This document shows positions 34,461 through 46,699 of a stretch of DNA of 64,000 bases, piece after piece. The notes under the pieces are model-generated. The model saw nothing but the letters and a program-made list of their open reading frames with translations. It did no database searches and was not told the DNA's origin. How positions within the stretch are numbered: the stretch's first letter is position 1; each line of letters begins with the position of its first letter. The DNA lies in contig KV748229.1 in the NCBI GenBank assembly GCA_001692895.1, forward strand, positions 805,112-869,111, in the 5' to 3' direction. The position numbers were made by a program, and so were the translations under genes. The stretch comes from Cenococcum geophilum 1.58. Its lineage: Eukaryota; Ascomycota; Dothideomycetes; Gloniales; Gloniaceae.

Positions 34461-35310
34461 TTGTCGTCGTCGTCGTTATCTTCTTTTTCCTTAAGTAATA
34501 GCACTAGCACTATTACTATTACCACTGCCGCTGCTGCTGCTCCTGCTCTTGCTCCTGCTGCTACTACTACCACTGCTGCCGCCACCACTACCACTACTAC
34601 TATCACCACCACTACCGCCGCTGCCGCCGCTATGTCCGCGCCCGGCCGCCGCCTCTCCATACCGCCGCCTATGCCGCCGCCGTCTTAGGCTAGGGTGCCT
34701 ACGCGTAGAACTTCGGTCCCAGCAGATAAGCGTGCTGGTAAGTATTAGTACTATAAAATTTAAGAATTTAAGAATTTAAGAAGATACTGACATGTAAATA
34801 GGTACTGTAGCTATAGCTGCCGCCCGGCTTCTCCCCGCTCCTATTACTGCCGCTACTGCCGCCGCCGCTCCTATTGCTCCCCCCACGGCCGGCTTTACGG
34901 CCATTAATTAGCCTACCGCCCTCTCGCCGCCCGCTGCCCTCCTACCCTAAAATCCCTTGCCTGCCGCGCTTGCCGCTGCCGCTAAAGCCGCTACCACTAA
35001 CATGGCTATAATGCGGGCGCTATATCCCCTGCCGCGCGTCTAGGGTGTATCTCTATGGTGGGCTCTTAGCCTAGGTGGAGCTCCTAGGGTCTACTAGGGG
35101 GTCCACCTTAAGGCTAGGGCCCTAAATACAAAGGCCGCCCTGGCGTAAAGCTGGGGTATAGTAGCCCTATAGGCTTATGCGTTGTATATATAGGGCGGTA
35201 GCCTATTTACGGAGTGTATATTAGTCGCTGGCTAGCTACGCGGCAGCTATACTAACTACCATTATAGCAGCAAAGGGGCGCGCTACTCCTTCTGGGCCTA
35301 TAAGTTAGTA
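34461..35310 (+). pseudogene. Helitron-borne ORF on the strand opposite Rep/helicase
   Basis: An Ala/Thr/Pro-rich protein (SAPGRRLSIPPPMPPPS, then ARVPTRRTSVPADKRAG) is followed by a textbook intron at 34738-34801: GTAAGT donor, TACTGACAT branch, AATAG acceptor. The frame continues after splicing through Ala-rich sequence, then a less biased part (VHLKARALNTKAAL, GIVALQAYALYI, NYHYSSKGARYSFWAYKL), broken by TAG/TAA codons consistent with former CAG, CAA or TGG. I recognise no domain. Helitron copy 3 has a comparable Ala-rich plus-strand frame in the same place, so it may be a second Helitron gene or a captured host gene. The first codon is not defined. Confidence 0.5.
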
Positions 35311-35579
35311 ACATAATGGTAAAAAGCATAACTAATAGAGATAATAGCGTCTGCCCCTGCCGCGGCCGCGCATCCTCCCGCGCGTTATCCCGCGCCCCAG
35401 TCCCTCCTACTGCCACCACCACTGCCGCCGCTAATAACAATAATAACGACGACGATAATAACAACGACAATAATAATAAAGAGGAGGAGGCCCCGCCTGC
35501 CCGCGCCCGTCCCCGCCCTATAGGGCGCCAGTAAGTTACGGGGCTGCTTTATTATTTGGCGGATATAGTTAAGGAGTAA
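35311..35579. other. GC-rich and AAT/GAC-repeat stretch of the Helitron
   Basis: Contains GC-rich sequence (GCCGCGGCCGCGC) and AACAATAATAACGACGACG-like triplet repeats encoding Asn/Asp runs. It may be the 3' end of the opposite-strand ORF. No recognised function. Confidence 0.4.
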
Positions 35580-35705
35580 AAGGGGGGTAAGGAGGAGAAG
35601 TAGGGGAGGGGGGGTAGAGGAGGGGGGGTAGAGAAGGGGGGTAGAGAAAGGGGGTAGAGGAGGGGAGTAGAGGAGAGGGAGGGGGAAGAAGGGAGGAAAA
35701 AGGGA
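35580..35705 (+). repeat. G-rich purine repeat, potential G-quadruplex
   Basis: Repeated GTAGAGGAGGGGGGG-like units with many runs of four to seven G on the plus strand, about 125 bp. It lies between the opposite-strand ORF and the end of the helicase pseudogene. Confidence 0.8.
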
Positions 35706-35869
35706 GTGTTTACTAGACCCTATGGGGTACTTATGGAGGTTTTACTGGCCCTATAGGGTAGTTATAGAAGTAGTTATATAATAAAATAACATACCTTATT
35801 ATACTGCCACCGCTACTATACCGTCCCCCTATATCTTAGCCCGTAACGGCTAATAATATACTAAGACTA

Positions 35870-36796
35870 TAGCAATACCTCCAGATATATAACATTAGTT
35901 ATTATAGCATCCCCGTCCTGCGGCAGTAATAGCGAAAGCCTAGCTATATCCGTTACTCTTAATAGCGCAATATATAGCTGCCTATAGGTAAAGACCGGTA
36001 TACGTAAGTTAACGCCAATAAAGTTAAAAGACTGCCCCTATAACTTATTTACGGTTATAGCAAAGCATAGCCGGATTAGAAACTACCTTCTACTAATAAT
36101 AAACGGCAGTTCTCCTTCTATAGAGGTAAGCTTAATATAAGGGATCAGCCGTAGCTAGTTATAAAAGCTACCGCCAAGTATCTGAGTTTTAATACAGCGG
36201 CGGCCTATGCGCGTAATAACTATATAGGTGCCGTTATAGAGCCCTTTATTAAGGTAGAGGTTCCATAAAAAGATTACGGGCGCGCCTACCTTTAGGGAAA
36301 GCTTTAACAGAGGTAGGCTATTAGGGTTAAATGTCTGCAGAAGCTCCGCCAGTGGCAGTTCTATATAATCGTCTTCTCTATTTTACTCTATAGAGTCTAT
36401 AAAATAAAAGGTACTTAAAAAGCTATAGAGCCGCAGAAGGATAGCGTTATTAATCTCAGCTATAGTATTATTATAAATAGTTAGGATAGCGCAATCGCGG
36501 AAGGTATTAGGGTTAGTATATACCTAAGTAAGCAGTTACAGAGGGTATATATACCCGTAAAAGGGTTCCTAGGACCGTAATAGGGCTATACTAGGCGGGA
36601 TACTAATACTACTAGCTAGGGCTAGATTATAGGATAAGCTTTATACCTAAGCTGCGAACCGCTAATTTATCTCGCCCTAGCGGACACATATATTTAACCG
36701 TAAGGATAGTATACGGAAAGTAGGCTAGAGGAATAACCGCTATAGGCAGGCACCTACAATAGCTACGCGGTTCCCCCATAGGACGATAGGCAGTAT
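35870..36796 (-). pseudogene. Helitron Pif1-type helicase, C-terminal part
   Basis: Minus-strand translation from 36796: ILPIVLWGNRVAIVGACL, then KLSLKVGAPVIFLWNLYLNKG, GTYIVITRIGRRCI and the terminal Pif1 block CFAITVNKLQGQSFNFIGVN with YIALLRVTDIARLSLLLP. In intact elements this end reads T-x-x-K-x-Q-G-Q-T and ALSR. It continues directly from the GGDFAQ motif on the far side of the copia insertion. Stops are few in places, so damage is moderate. Confidence 0.85.
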
Positions 36797-36926
36797 TGTT
36801 GAGATTTATTAAGAATCGACCTTCTGGTGTCGTAGGGAGGCTAGGTACCCAGCCTCCCCAATATTGTATTATATAGCCACTAGCTCTCCAAGATTGGAGG
36901 CAGATAATATAAATCACTTTTCAACA
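36797..36926 (+). repeat. Copia 5' LTR
   Basis: 130 bp, TGTTGAGATTT to TTTTCAACA. Confidence 0.95.
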
Positions 36927-37899
36927 GGTTATAAGCCCGGATTATGCAAATAAGCTAAGTCTTATAGTACCTTATAATTAAATATATAATCCACTAAAAA
37001 TATATTCTAGAGGAACTTCACAGTCTTACAGCTGTCTTCCGCTACGCACCTCTGTAATATATATATACACTACCAAAAACCTAACATTATAAGAAATACG
37101 GTAAAAAGGAGGCCTGGAAGAACTCCTTATAAGAAGGCTGGGCGCTAAGACGCTAAAACCTAACCTCTTAAATTCTTTAAAAATCGTTAAACCCCTATAC
37201 CAGCCTTCCAGTTATAGGACAACCGTGCTTCTAAACCCGAGATAACTATATAATCCAGTTAAAAACTACCATAACAGTAAAGAAACTAACTCCTTAACGT
37301 TTACGCCGAAGACCCAGAAGACCGGTTTTATACTAATTAAGACCTTAACCCTTACAACTAGCACGGTTCCACCGCTTCCTTAATACCTTCCTTTACTCCT
37401 ATATAGTTAAGGACATTAGCGAAGACAACACCTATATTTTTACAGAAGACTTTAAGGATCAAGACTTTAACCCTAGCACTATACCCGTCTACTCCAGTGA
37501 TTTAGATAACTCTTTAATATCTAACAGTATACTTTCTGTAGCCAGTTTAAATAAACTCTTCGGCCTTAAGGTTCAAACTCCTCCTTAATCACCTTCTAAG
37601 ACCTCTACTATATCCATCCTACTAGATACGCTAGAGGATTCCGAAACTACATACGAATCTATTAAATTTAAAGGGTTAGAAACACTAAACCCCTCTAGCT
37701 CTACCACTAAGGACTCCAACCCTCTACCTAAAGCTTTAGCGGAACCACCTAAACCTCCCAAACCTACTGTCGCTTACACCTTACCTCTACCTTTACTATT
37801 ACCTTTACCTGTCTCCCCCAAATATCCTAAACCTCCTCCTAGGCCTTAACGACTAAACCTATCCCTAATAAGCCTAAAAGACCTCTACCAGTCTTACCA

Positions 37900-40800
37900 A
37901 AGACACCTACAGTTAAGGTAAAGATAAATTTCACTGCTAAAAAAGGGACTAGAGGGCTAGATAAGATAAAGAAGCTGGAATCTACTACAGGATGGATAGA
38001 GTTCATTAAACAGATACGCCTCTACTTATTAATAAATGGGTATAGGGACCTACTTAAACGGAACGCAAAAAGACCAGAATAAGGGGCCCTATTGGAGACA
38101 GCATATAAAACTAAGTTAGACACCTAGCTTAATAAATAGGAATAAGCATATAGTATCATCCGAAGCAGACTCGGTTATAACGCCATAAGGGAAGTTAAAG
38201 AAATTAAAAATATAGATGAAATCCTTACTAAGCTATAAAAACGCTTTCGTCTGATAGGAAGTGCAGTCTACTAATATCTTGAAAGACGGTACCAGGAAGT
38301 TACCCTAGATACCTGTAAGGGGGTGATAAGCTATATGGAAAAGCTATGAGAAGCACAAACAGAGATTATGGAGCTTAACCCCGACTGCATAATTAGTAAA
38401 ATCTCCCTAGTTAACAAATTCCTGACGGGACTCGGCCTGGACTATAACATGTTCCTAACCTCCTTCTACTAAAAATACTCCCTTCTACTAGAACGAAATG
38501 AAAAGAATAAGATTATAAAAGCAGCTGTAATATTTGATAAAGCTGTATAAGCGGCAGAAAGGGAAGAACAGAATATAAGAGGACGGGAAGACAATAAGAC
38601 TGCCCTACTAGCAATCCCTTAAAATACCTAAAATATAAAAAGTTACACATACTGCCATAAGCTCTATTATATAAAGGATGAGTGTTAGAGACTACACCCA
38701 AACTTTAAAAGAAAATACTATAAGGAAAAGTATTAGGAAAGGAAAAGGAAACGAAGTAACTCCTATAATAAGGAGAATAAGAGACCTAAGGGTAGAAACG
38801 ATAAACTTATAGAAGAAAACAAAAACGAACTAATAGTAGGTCTAAGCTACGCCATATTAGATAGCATAGAAGCCGTTTACCTTATAGCAGCCGATATAGA
38901 TATAAATCTCATAGTAACCTTCTTCCTCAACTCCGGCTGCTCCTACTACTCCAGCTGCCAAAAAGAAGACTTTATGGAACTATGAAGCTATGCCGGTAGA
39001 CCACTAAGGGGCTTTATAGGAGCGCGGGCAATACCAGAAGCGATTGGGACAATAAAACTATCCTGCCTTGTTGATAATAAAAACGTAGACCTCTACCTAC
39101 ACGATACTCTCTACGTCCCAGAAGGGGGTGTTAATCTAATCTCTATATCAAAGCTGCGGGCAAAAGGAGCAAAAATAGGTTTTAATGATAACGATATAAT
39201 CATTACCATAAAGAAAACAAAATTCAAAGCATCCTTACTCCATAGCCTATACGCATTTAATATCTAATAATTAGAACCACCCCTAGGACTAACCGCCTAT
39301 ATAATTACTACCGCATGGCATAAAATCTAGCACGAAAGAATAGGCCACCTAGGGGAGCAAAATCTACAAAGACTTAAAACAATGTCAACCGGAATGGACC
39401 CCCCTCTAAATAACTGCGTATGTATCCCATGCGTCTAAGGACAAATGAAAGAAAAACTATATAAAAGGAAGTTTAAACTAGGAACTTACCCACTTGAATT
39501 TATCCACACTAATATCGCTGGCCCTTTTCCCGTTATAGGCTACGACTAAAGCTAATACTGGGTTACGTTTCTTAATAACTATACGCAAATAGCCGAAGCT
39601 TACCCCATTACTAAGAAAAGTAAGTTCTTCCGCTGTTTCTAATGTTTTATAGAAAAGTACTCCCGACCGGAATACTGTTGTTGACGCGTTAGACTTAACT
39701 AGGGAGGAGAAAACCGTTTAGATGAATTCCATATCTTCTGCGCAGACAGAGGAATTAATGTTAAAGTTATAGCTATAGAGCAGCACTAATAGAATGGAGC
39801 CGCTGAACGCTTAAACAGAATCCTTATAGATAAACTCTACCCTACGCTGCTAAAAGCAAATCTATATAAGAAATAGTGGCTAGAAATACTTATCTCTGTC
39901 GTAAAAATCCGTAACCGTAGCCCTAGCGCTTGTATTGGTAAAATACCTTATAAAGCCTGGTACGGTAAGGAGCCAGACTTATCCTTTATCCGAGTACTAG
40001 GATGTAACTGCTTAGTACTAAAACCCGAAAAGAAACGGCGAAAACTTGCTGATATAAAAACAATGCCGTGCAAACTCCTTAGCTTTAAAGGAAGTTAGAA
40101 CTACCGTGTCCTAACCGAAAATGGCACAATTACTCGCTTTATAAATGTTATATTTATAGAAAACAGACCTTATCTAGGCGCCCTAAGTACTGAAGGGGAG
40201 ACATAAAAACGGTTAAATAAGCGACTAGCTGAAGACCCTATAGGTCCCAGCAGGGCTCCCAAACGACTAAGAGTGTCTTACGTGGAAGATTTATACCCTA
40301 CTAGTAGGGAAGATGGAAATCTAGTAGATAATAAGTTACTAGCCTGGCTATGGAACCTTAAATCCTCCGAAACCTTTAAAGGGGAAAACACTAGCGAGAC
40401 ATCACCTGAAAGGGAGACATTACCCGAAAGGGAGGGCGGCGTAAGCCCCTTAAATGGCAATAAAATGCTGGAAAGAAATAACGAAATGGACCTATAAAAT
40501 ACGGGTGAATTGTTAAACTAAACCAACACCGACCCTAATAGTAGGGAACCACCGTCCGAAACAGAGAATGTATACTTAGTACCTGGCAAGACACTTTAAA
40601 GCTACCCTAAGCTATGAATATCGACAAGAGCAACCAAAGGCCAATACTTAGAGGACTTAATAAGGAGGTATATGTTCGTCGTAGCGCTCCTAGGAGCGGC
40701 AAAAGCCGTAACGGAACCTTTTAAACTAAAAATACTGCTATAAGCTAGGGCTAATATATCTTAGAAATAATGGCTTGTAGCCATAAAGGACGAACATAAG

Positions 40801-42260
40801 TCCCTACTTGACAATATTACGTGGATCCTAGTCAACCCCCCTCTAAATAGATGGGTCTTATAAGGGAAATAGGTCTACAAACTTAAAAGAGGACTAAATG
40901 GTGAAATACTATGGTATAAAGCCCGCTGGGTTGTACGCGGATTTAAACAACAAGAAGGCGTTGACTACAACAAGATATTTATATTAGTAGTTAAACCAAT
41001 AAGCTATAAGATGATCTTCGCTATTGCCGCTGCCCTTAACCTTGAAATTGAATAAATGGACGTTAAGACAGCCTTTCTGTATGGAGTAATTAACGAAGAA
41101 ATATATGTTAAGTAACTAATGGGGCTAGAAGATGGGATAAAAAGAGTCTACCGACTAAATAAGGCACTCTACGGACTTAAACAATTACTATAAATCTAGT
41201 ATTGTACTCTTGCCCTTTTCCTAAAAGGCCTAAGCTTCTTACCCCTCTTATCTGACCTCGGCGTATTCGTAAAAGGTTATATTTACCTAGCAGTCTATGT
41301 GGACGACCTACTGATAGTAGGCCCTAATAAAAGCGAAATATAAAAGATTAAAGACGCCCTTAGTAAACGCTTCTAGATAACCAACCTAGGGCCTTGCACC
41401 TACTACCTAGGAATATTAGTACGCAGAGACCGACTAACCCGCTCCCTTCGGCTTCACTAAAAGGGGTATATTAAAAAAGTACTACGAGAATTTAGTATGT
41501 GGGAGTGTAAACTAGTTGTAACCCCTATGGATACTAATAAACTGGAACCCTCTAAGAAAGGCTTTACAGCTATAGAAATGGACCAGAACTGGTACGCTAG
41601 GGCAATTAGGTCATTAATGTACGCTATACTAGGGACTAGACTAGATATTACATACGCGGTGTCAGTCTGCAGCCGCTACATAACTAACCCGGGAGAACCC
41701 TATATTAAAGCCGTAAAACGAATTTTCTAATACCTTTGAGGTACTATTAACCTAGAACTAAACTTCTCTGGTCCCTTAGAAGAACTAGTTAGATATACCA
41801 ACTTAGACTAGGCGGGAGACATTGCGACTAGACGCTCTACCGCAGGCTACGTCTTTAATATTGGAAGCGGAGCAATTAGCTAGTCATTAAAAAGGCAACT
41901 AGTCGTGGCATTATCCTCCTGCGAGGTAGAATACATGGGAGAAACACAAGCCACTAAGGAAGCCATTTGGCTTAGGAACCTTCTAGCGGAGCTACTTAAG
42001 TTAGAAGAGCTAATAGCGACTATCATCTACGGAGACAACTAAGGCGCTATAGCCCTAGCTAAGAACCCCTAGTTCTACTCTAGAACAAAGCATATTGCGA
42101 TTTAACACTACTACGTGCGGGAAAGACAGGCCGAAGGAGACGTGGACCTATAATACATCCCCACTGAAAAATAGGTGGCAGATGGGCTCACCAAAGCCCT
42201 ACCAAAAGACAAATTCGTCGATTTTAGGAACGCGTTAGGGTTAAGGACGCACGAATCTTG
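37900..42260 (+). pseudogene. Copia gag-pol (RIP-damaged but largely readable)
   Basis: Gag includes KKLESTTGWIEFIKQIRLYL and a CCHC remnant, TYCHKLYYIKDEC, near 38645-38690. The protease region has FLNSGCSYYSSC near 38930 (D-S-G expected; N-S-G read, a G-to-A type loss). Integrase has AWHKI and HERIGHLG, then GTYPLEFIHTNIAGPFP and QHxxNGAAERLNR. The reverse transcriptase has WYKARWVVRGFKQQEGVDY, MDVKTAFLYG, and an intact YVDDLLIVG near 41300. RNase H has LSSCEVEYM, KHIAI and VADGLTKALPK. Stops (TAA, TAG, some TGA) again sit where Gln, Trp or Arg is expected. The frame around 40273-40497 and 41497-41730 is open for 70 or more codons. Confidence 0.9.
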
Positions 42261-42494
42261 AGAAGTTGTACGGACGAATAATAACGGTTAAGAAAAGGAT
42301 GTAGGACCGGATCTATTTTGTAACTTCATAAAGGCACTCTTTCCCCTTTTTTCTAAGAGTTTTTTAAGGTTTAATGAGGCCTAAAGGAAGTCTTATTGTT
42401 TATCTAAATCCGCATAAGGATTAAGTGGGAGCTATATTTACGCCGCTAGTTTAAGCGGGAGCTATTGACCTACCCCAATCAGTTCAAGTGGGAG

Positions 42495-42624
42495 TGTTGA
42501 GATTTGTTAAGAATCGACCTTCTGGTGTCGTAGGGAGGCTAGGTACCCAGCCTCCCCAATATTGTATTATATAGCCACTAGCTCTCTAAGATTGGAGGCA
42601 GATAATATGAATCACTTTTCAACA
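42495..42624 (+). repeat. Copia 3' LTR
   Basis: 130 bp, near-identical to 36797-36926, with AGTAT immediately downstream. Confidence 0.95.
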
Positions 42625-42629
42625 AGTAT

Positions 42630-45600
42630 CTAAGCAAAGTCACCGCCTAAGATAGTAGGGAGTCCGCTAAAGGTAGAGTTATTAAAATGGATGTCCGTAA
42701 GCATACGGTGTACGGCTTTATAGCAGTAGCGGTGCTATATTAATACCTTATCCTAGATAAGCAGAGAAGTACGGCGTAAAAGCTTAGCTAGATTTAAGCT
42801 TTTGGAGATATTACAAGTAGACTCTTTATATAGATTAAGAGGTATCTAAAAACGGGAGTGGGCAGTACAGCCGCCGGGCAGTAAAAGGGCCGTAATGCTA
42901 GAAGAAGCTATATAAAGAATAATCTTACCACATAAGCGGTAGTAGTGGTAGAGGTAGTAATAGAGAAACGTTTTACTAGTATTTATAGGGCCCTAGAGGA
43001 AAAAGCGGGCTGTTTACGGATCCGTATTTATAGCGGTAATAATAGTATTAAAGCATGCTACCTAATCGGCATTTAGCTGCTAGCGTAGCTTAGTAAACTA
43101 GCGACCTTCCTCTATAGGGTTATATTGCAGTAGCTCCGCTACAAGAAGCGGGTTACTTCCCTTAGCAATAACGGCTCACTAGTGCTGAAACTGGGGTAGG
43201 CTATAGTCTATAAGTGTCTTTTGGTGATCCGCAAGCATCTAATAGATAAGGTATAGGCCGTAATTAAGATAGGCGTTATTGTCCTTACCGACTATAGGAG
43301 GAGCATTAGGTTAGCGGGCTAGAAAGCGAGGCAGATTATTATAGATAAACTGTTTAAAGCGGTCCTATAAAGCAACTGGCTCCGTAATAGGGCCGTAAAC
43401 TAAAGCGGTTATAAATAAGGAGCGTAGCTAGGCGCTAATAGTAAAAACGGCGGCCTCTGTAAAGTAATTAATCCACTTATAATTATCCTTTAGTAGCCCT
43501 AGAGCCACGTAGGCGGCCTAGAAGGTTAGATAAACTATACTAGTAATAGTATAAAGGTCTTTAAAGGAGGTAGGGCCGGGAACGGATATTAGCAGTAGCC
43601 GTAAGTAGAACCTCTTACCTATAGTAAGGCTGCAGTAATATATACGGCCTATTGCGGTACCTTACTAGCGAAGACGCCACTCCTAGTGCTTTAGATAAAA
43701 GATATACCGCTTAGAGAAGTCTTAATATAAACAGTTACGGCCATCCTTATACTCCGCGTTATACTTAAAGAAGGCCATTAATATAGAGTAGGAGAGCTTA
43801 AGGCGCTACTAGATCTCCTCTATAGACTAGTCTGGCTAAAAGTATACAGGCTGCTCGCCTAGAAGGTATACCGTAAGCTAGATTATAGGGGGAGACTCCT
43901 TATAAACAGGAAACTTAAATAGCCGCTAAATAGCCTCGGAGGGGCTAATATAACGGCCCTATAAATACTAGCTTACCTTATTACCGTCCATAAGTTATAA
44001 GGTAGTGCGGTTGTTCCCCTTATATATATACTTATAGATATACTTAATAGACTTTATAGAGGCGCAGATCTTAATATTTATATAGGCACGGTACTTTACG
44101 GTTAGATATAGGCTATATAGAACAATCTAGCGGTTATCTATTTTAAATGTAGCTCTAAAAGGCCCCGGTAAGCGGATAGACCATATCCGCCTATTATTAT
44201 AACAGTAGTATTCTAGATAGCCGTTCTTATACATAACAGTAGTAGGGTTAAAAGGCTTAGGGTACTACTTTAAGTAGGTTAGCGAAAGACCTAGCCCTAG
44301 CAAAACTATATAGGGAGCTCGCGGATTCTAGGAGCCGCAAGGGCCATAAACTATTATTAACTTTATAATCTTAGTAAGACAACCGGTAGAATCGTCCTTC
44401 GGCTACGGAAGCTCCGTGGATATAAAACGGTCAATAACAGCTAGGTCTAGCAGCCTATCGCGGTTATATAGATATAGGAAGAGTAGTAGGTACTAATAGG
44501 GCAGGCCCCGTTTCTAGTACTTAATAGTCTAAACGCAGCCGCGGTACTAGCTGAAGATCTACTTCCGTTTTAGGTTGTGCAGGAGGTAGGTAACTTTTAT
44601 ATAGAAGACGCGCGTAACTAGATCGGGCCTATCTATAGCGGTTTACCCAGGCGGTAGCTTATGGGTAATCTTATCCCACCTAGGGTTAGCAGTAAACGTA
44701 AGAAATATACTTAGATGGCTGTATTTATAGACAATAGCTATTAAATCCTAATAGCACTGCCCGATAAAGTAAGCTCCGCTAAAGAAACTTAATAAAAGGA
44801 CTACGCGGTGGCCTAATAATTAAGGGTCTAGATTAGCGTAGGTAAGAGTATCCGTAACGCTATTATATAGCTCTATACGGAGATTAGGTTAATAGAAACG
44901 GATCTAGTTAAGCTTATTCTAATTGTATAGCGCCTATATATCTACAACGTACTGCTAAAATAGCTAGTAGTAGGCAAAAGGGACCAACTTAGAGTTATTA
45001 TAGACGTGTAGGTAGAACTAAAAGTACACCTACTGCGTTAAACGGTTTCACTATCAGGCTTAATTAGAGTCGCGTAGCTAGAGACCCTAGTGCCAGCCAG
45101 TATTACCGCGAGGGAAGAGCAGTATGTAGTAGAGCGGCATGTATACGGCATGCGTTAAGTTAATACGGCAGTAACGCGGCTGCTTATTAGGCACATAACG
45201 CTCTATAAGCATAATATTGCGGAAGCTAGTATTATTGTACTTATCTAGTATAATAACGGCCACCTCGTTACTTATTAGGAGGTTCTTACGGCGCTAATTA
45301 GCACTAGCCTCTAAGATAAGCCGCATCTATAGGTTTAAGATAATTTATAATAGGGCCGTTACGGGCTAAGCCTAAAGCCGTTCCCTTATAGTTTAATAAA
45401 GGGCGATAAAAGGGTTCCGTACCTTAGATAGCATAACAGTAAGGTATTGTAGAATAGTTATATCTAGCTAGATATTAGGACGGGCCCATAGCCGGATATC
45501 TATGGCATAACTAGGGTTATAAAAGTATAGCTAGGCATACTGCGGAGTAATATCGGTAGGAGGCTCTAACGGGCCCTATAGATAGTAAAGTTTACTATAT

Positions 45601-46130
45601 ATCTAGAAGCAATTTAGGCCGCCCCGGGCTATACTATGGTTAGTAACAGTATAGTTTACGGATGTAAAAGCTAATGCTACATTATATAAGCGGAGCCGCT
45701 CTCTAAACTGCCTAGTAGAAGTACTACGGGACTCTAAAAGGTCGCGTAGATATTTTAGCAAAGGCTAGAATAGAGGGAGGTCTATATTACCGTGCTTATA
45801 GCAGGCTTTAAACTATAGATTGCTGGGCTATAATATACTAATACGTTTATTAATCTAATATAGGGCCGCGTAAAAGTTATAGGCAACGTCTATAGGACTA
45901 AGATTAAGCTGCTCCGTAATAGGGCGGACTATAGTAGGACCATAATCTAGCTGCTCCGCGATAGGGCGGACCGTAGTAGGTTGCGGCTGGATTGATATAG
46001 GCGGTCGCGGCTAGATCAATATGGGTAGTATAAGGGGAGAAGCAGCGGCGGAAGCAGTAGCAGCTGTAGTTTGGTTTATAGGCTGCGGAAGGTCCGCTAA
46101 AGGTCGTTAAGACCGTCTATTTCTTTTCTC
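42630..46130 (-). pseudogene. Helitron Rep (HUH) and N-terminal helicase part
   Basis: Minus-strand reading from about 46.1 kb. The Helitron-like N-terminal domain is clear near 45600-45720 (RERLRLYNVALAFTSVNY, ARGGLNCFQIY). Next come HLSIFLTFTANPRQ near 44690 and the HUH region near 44490-44525. Here KRGLPYQYLLLFL replaces the expected H-x-H pair with Tyr-x-Tyr, a CA-to-TA change in each codon that would abolish metal binding. The part nearest the copia insertion reads SGLPTILGGDFAQ, the Pif1-family motif. The upstream limit is not defined. Confidence 0.82.
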
Positions 46131-46199
46131 CTATATAAAGTTAGAAAGGTAGTAGGTTAGAAGAGTAAATAAAGGATTAACCTTATAAGATTTACAGGT

Positions 46200-46699
46200 C
46201 TTATACGGAGCTCCAAGACAGTTCGTTGTAAAGTTAGCAAAAGAGTAATACTGCTTACAGGCAGTACAAAATAAACGATTAGAAGGCATTTAGGCAATAG
46301 GTAGGGAGTAGTATTTAAGCAGTAAGGGTAGAATTTTGCAAAGCTTTTATAAAGTATTGTGCAGAGTTTTTACTAAGCTTCGTGCAGAGCTCCGTATAGA
46401 GCTCCATACACCCCCCGTAAAAAAATTTCCGTAGAGCTCTAAAGCTTTACATTAGCATAGTATCACTTAGCCTTTAGATATATAGACAAAAGTAGTGCCA
46501 TTTTAAAGCGCTTTATAAATTCTATAAGTCTATATAAATAGAAATATTATTTACCTACTATTGGGGGGTGCATTGCAAGTGTAAGTATTAAGGTCGCTCG
46601 GTCGCGAATTGATGGGGTAGCACGTCCCTCATCAGGTGACCAGTTTTTTTCTAGACCAATTGGAAACTCAGGTTAGAAAGTAATTCAGTACATATAAGA
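46200..46699 (-). other. Helitron copy 1 5' terminal region
   Basis: Non-coding leader of the Helitron. Sequence from about 46390 to 46699 is repeated, diverged, at about 49850-50147: GGTGCATTGCAAGTGTAAG, GGGGTAGCACGT, CAGGTGACC, CTAGACCAATT and CAGTA...AGA are shared in order. Both end in AAGA. Confidence 0.8.

Larger units (their letters stand above)
36797..42624 (+). mobile_element. Copia retrotransposon inserted in the Helitron helicase gene
   Basis: LTRs of 130 bp at 36797-36926 and 42495-42624 begin TGTTGAGATTT and end TTTTCAACA. The 5-bp target duplication AGTAT lies at 36792-36796 and 42625-42629. The total of 5828 bp is a normal copia size. LTR copies differ at only three sites by eye (G/A, C/T, G/A), so this is the youngest large insertion in the island. 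GGTTATAAGCC right after the left LTR is a plausible primer-binding site related to the initiator Met tRNA. Confidence 0.95.
34086..46699 (-). mobile_element. Helitron copy 1 (autonomous type, RIP-inactivated, copia-interrupted)
   Basis: Rolling-circle transposon read on the minus strand. Its 3' end (low coordinate) is a 93-bp hairpin opening CGAGAAATAAG; its 5' end (high coordinate) reads TCTTATATG on the minus strand, with the TC expected of Helitrons. The preceding host base is A (34085). The next copy starts directly at 46700. Removing the copia element (36797-42624 plus AGTAT) leaves about 6.8 kb. It carries a Rep/helicase pseudogene and an opposite-strand ORF. The 3' terminus reads CTCG rather than the canonical CTRR. 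Confidence 0.75.

Noticed and set aside
34442-34688. Low-complexity Val/Ala or Ser/Thr frames on both strands
   Set aside because: Triplet repeats open several frames at once; only the plus-strand frame that continues through a good intron was kept.
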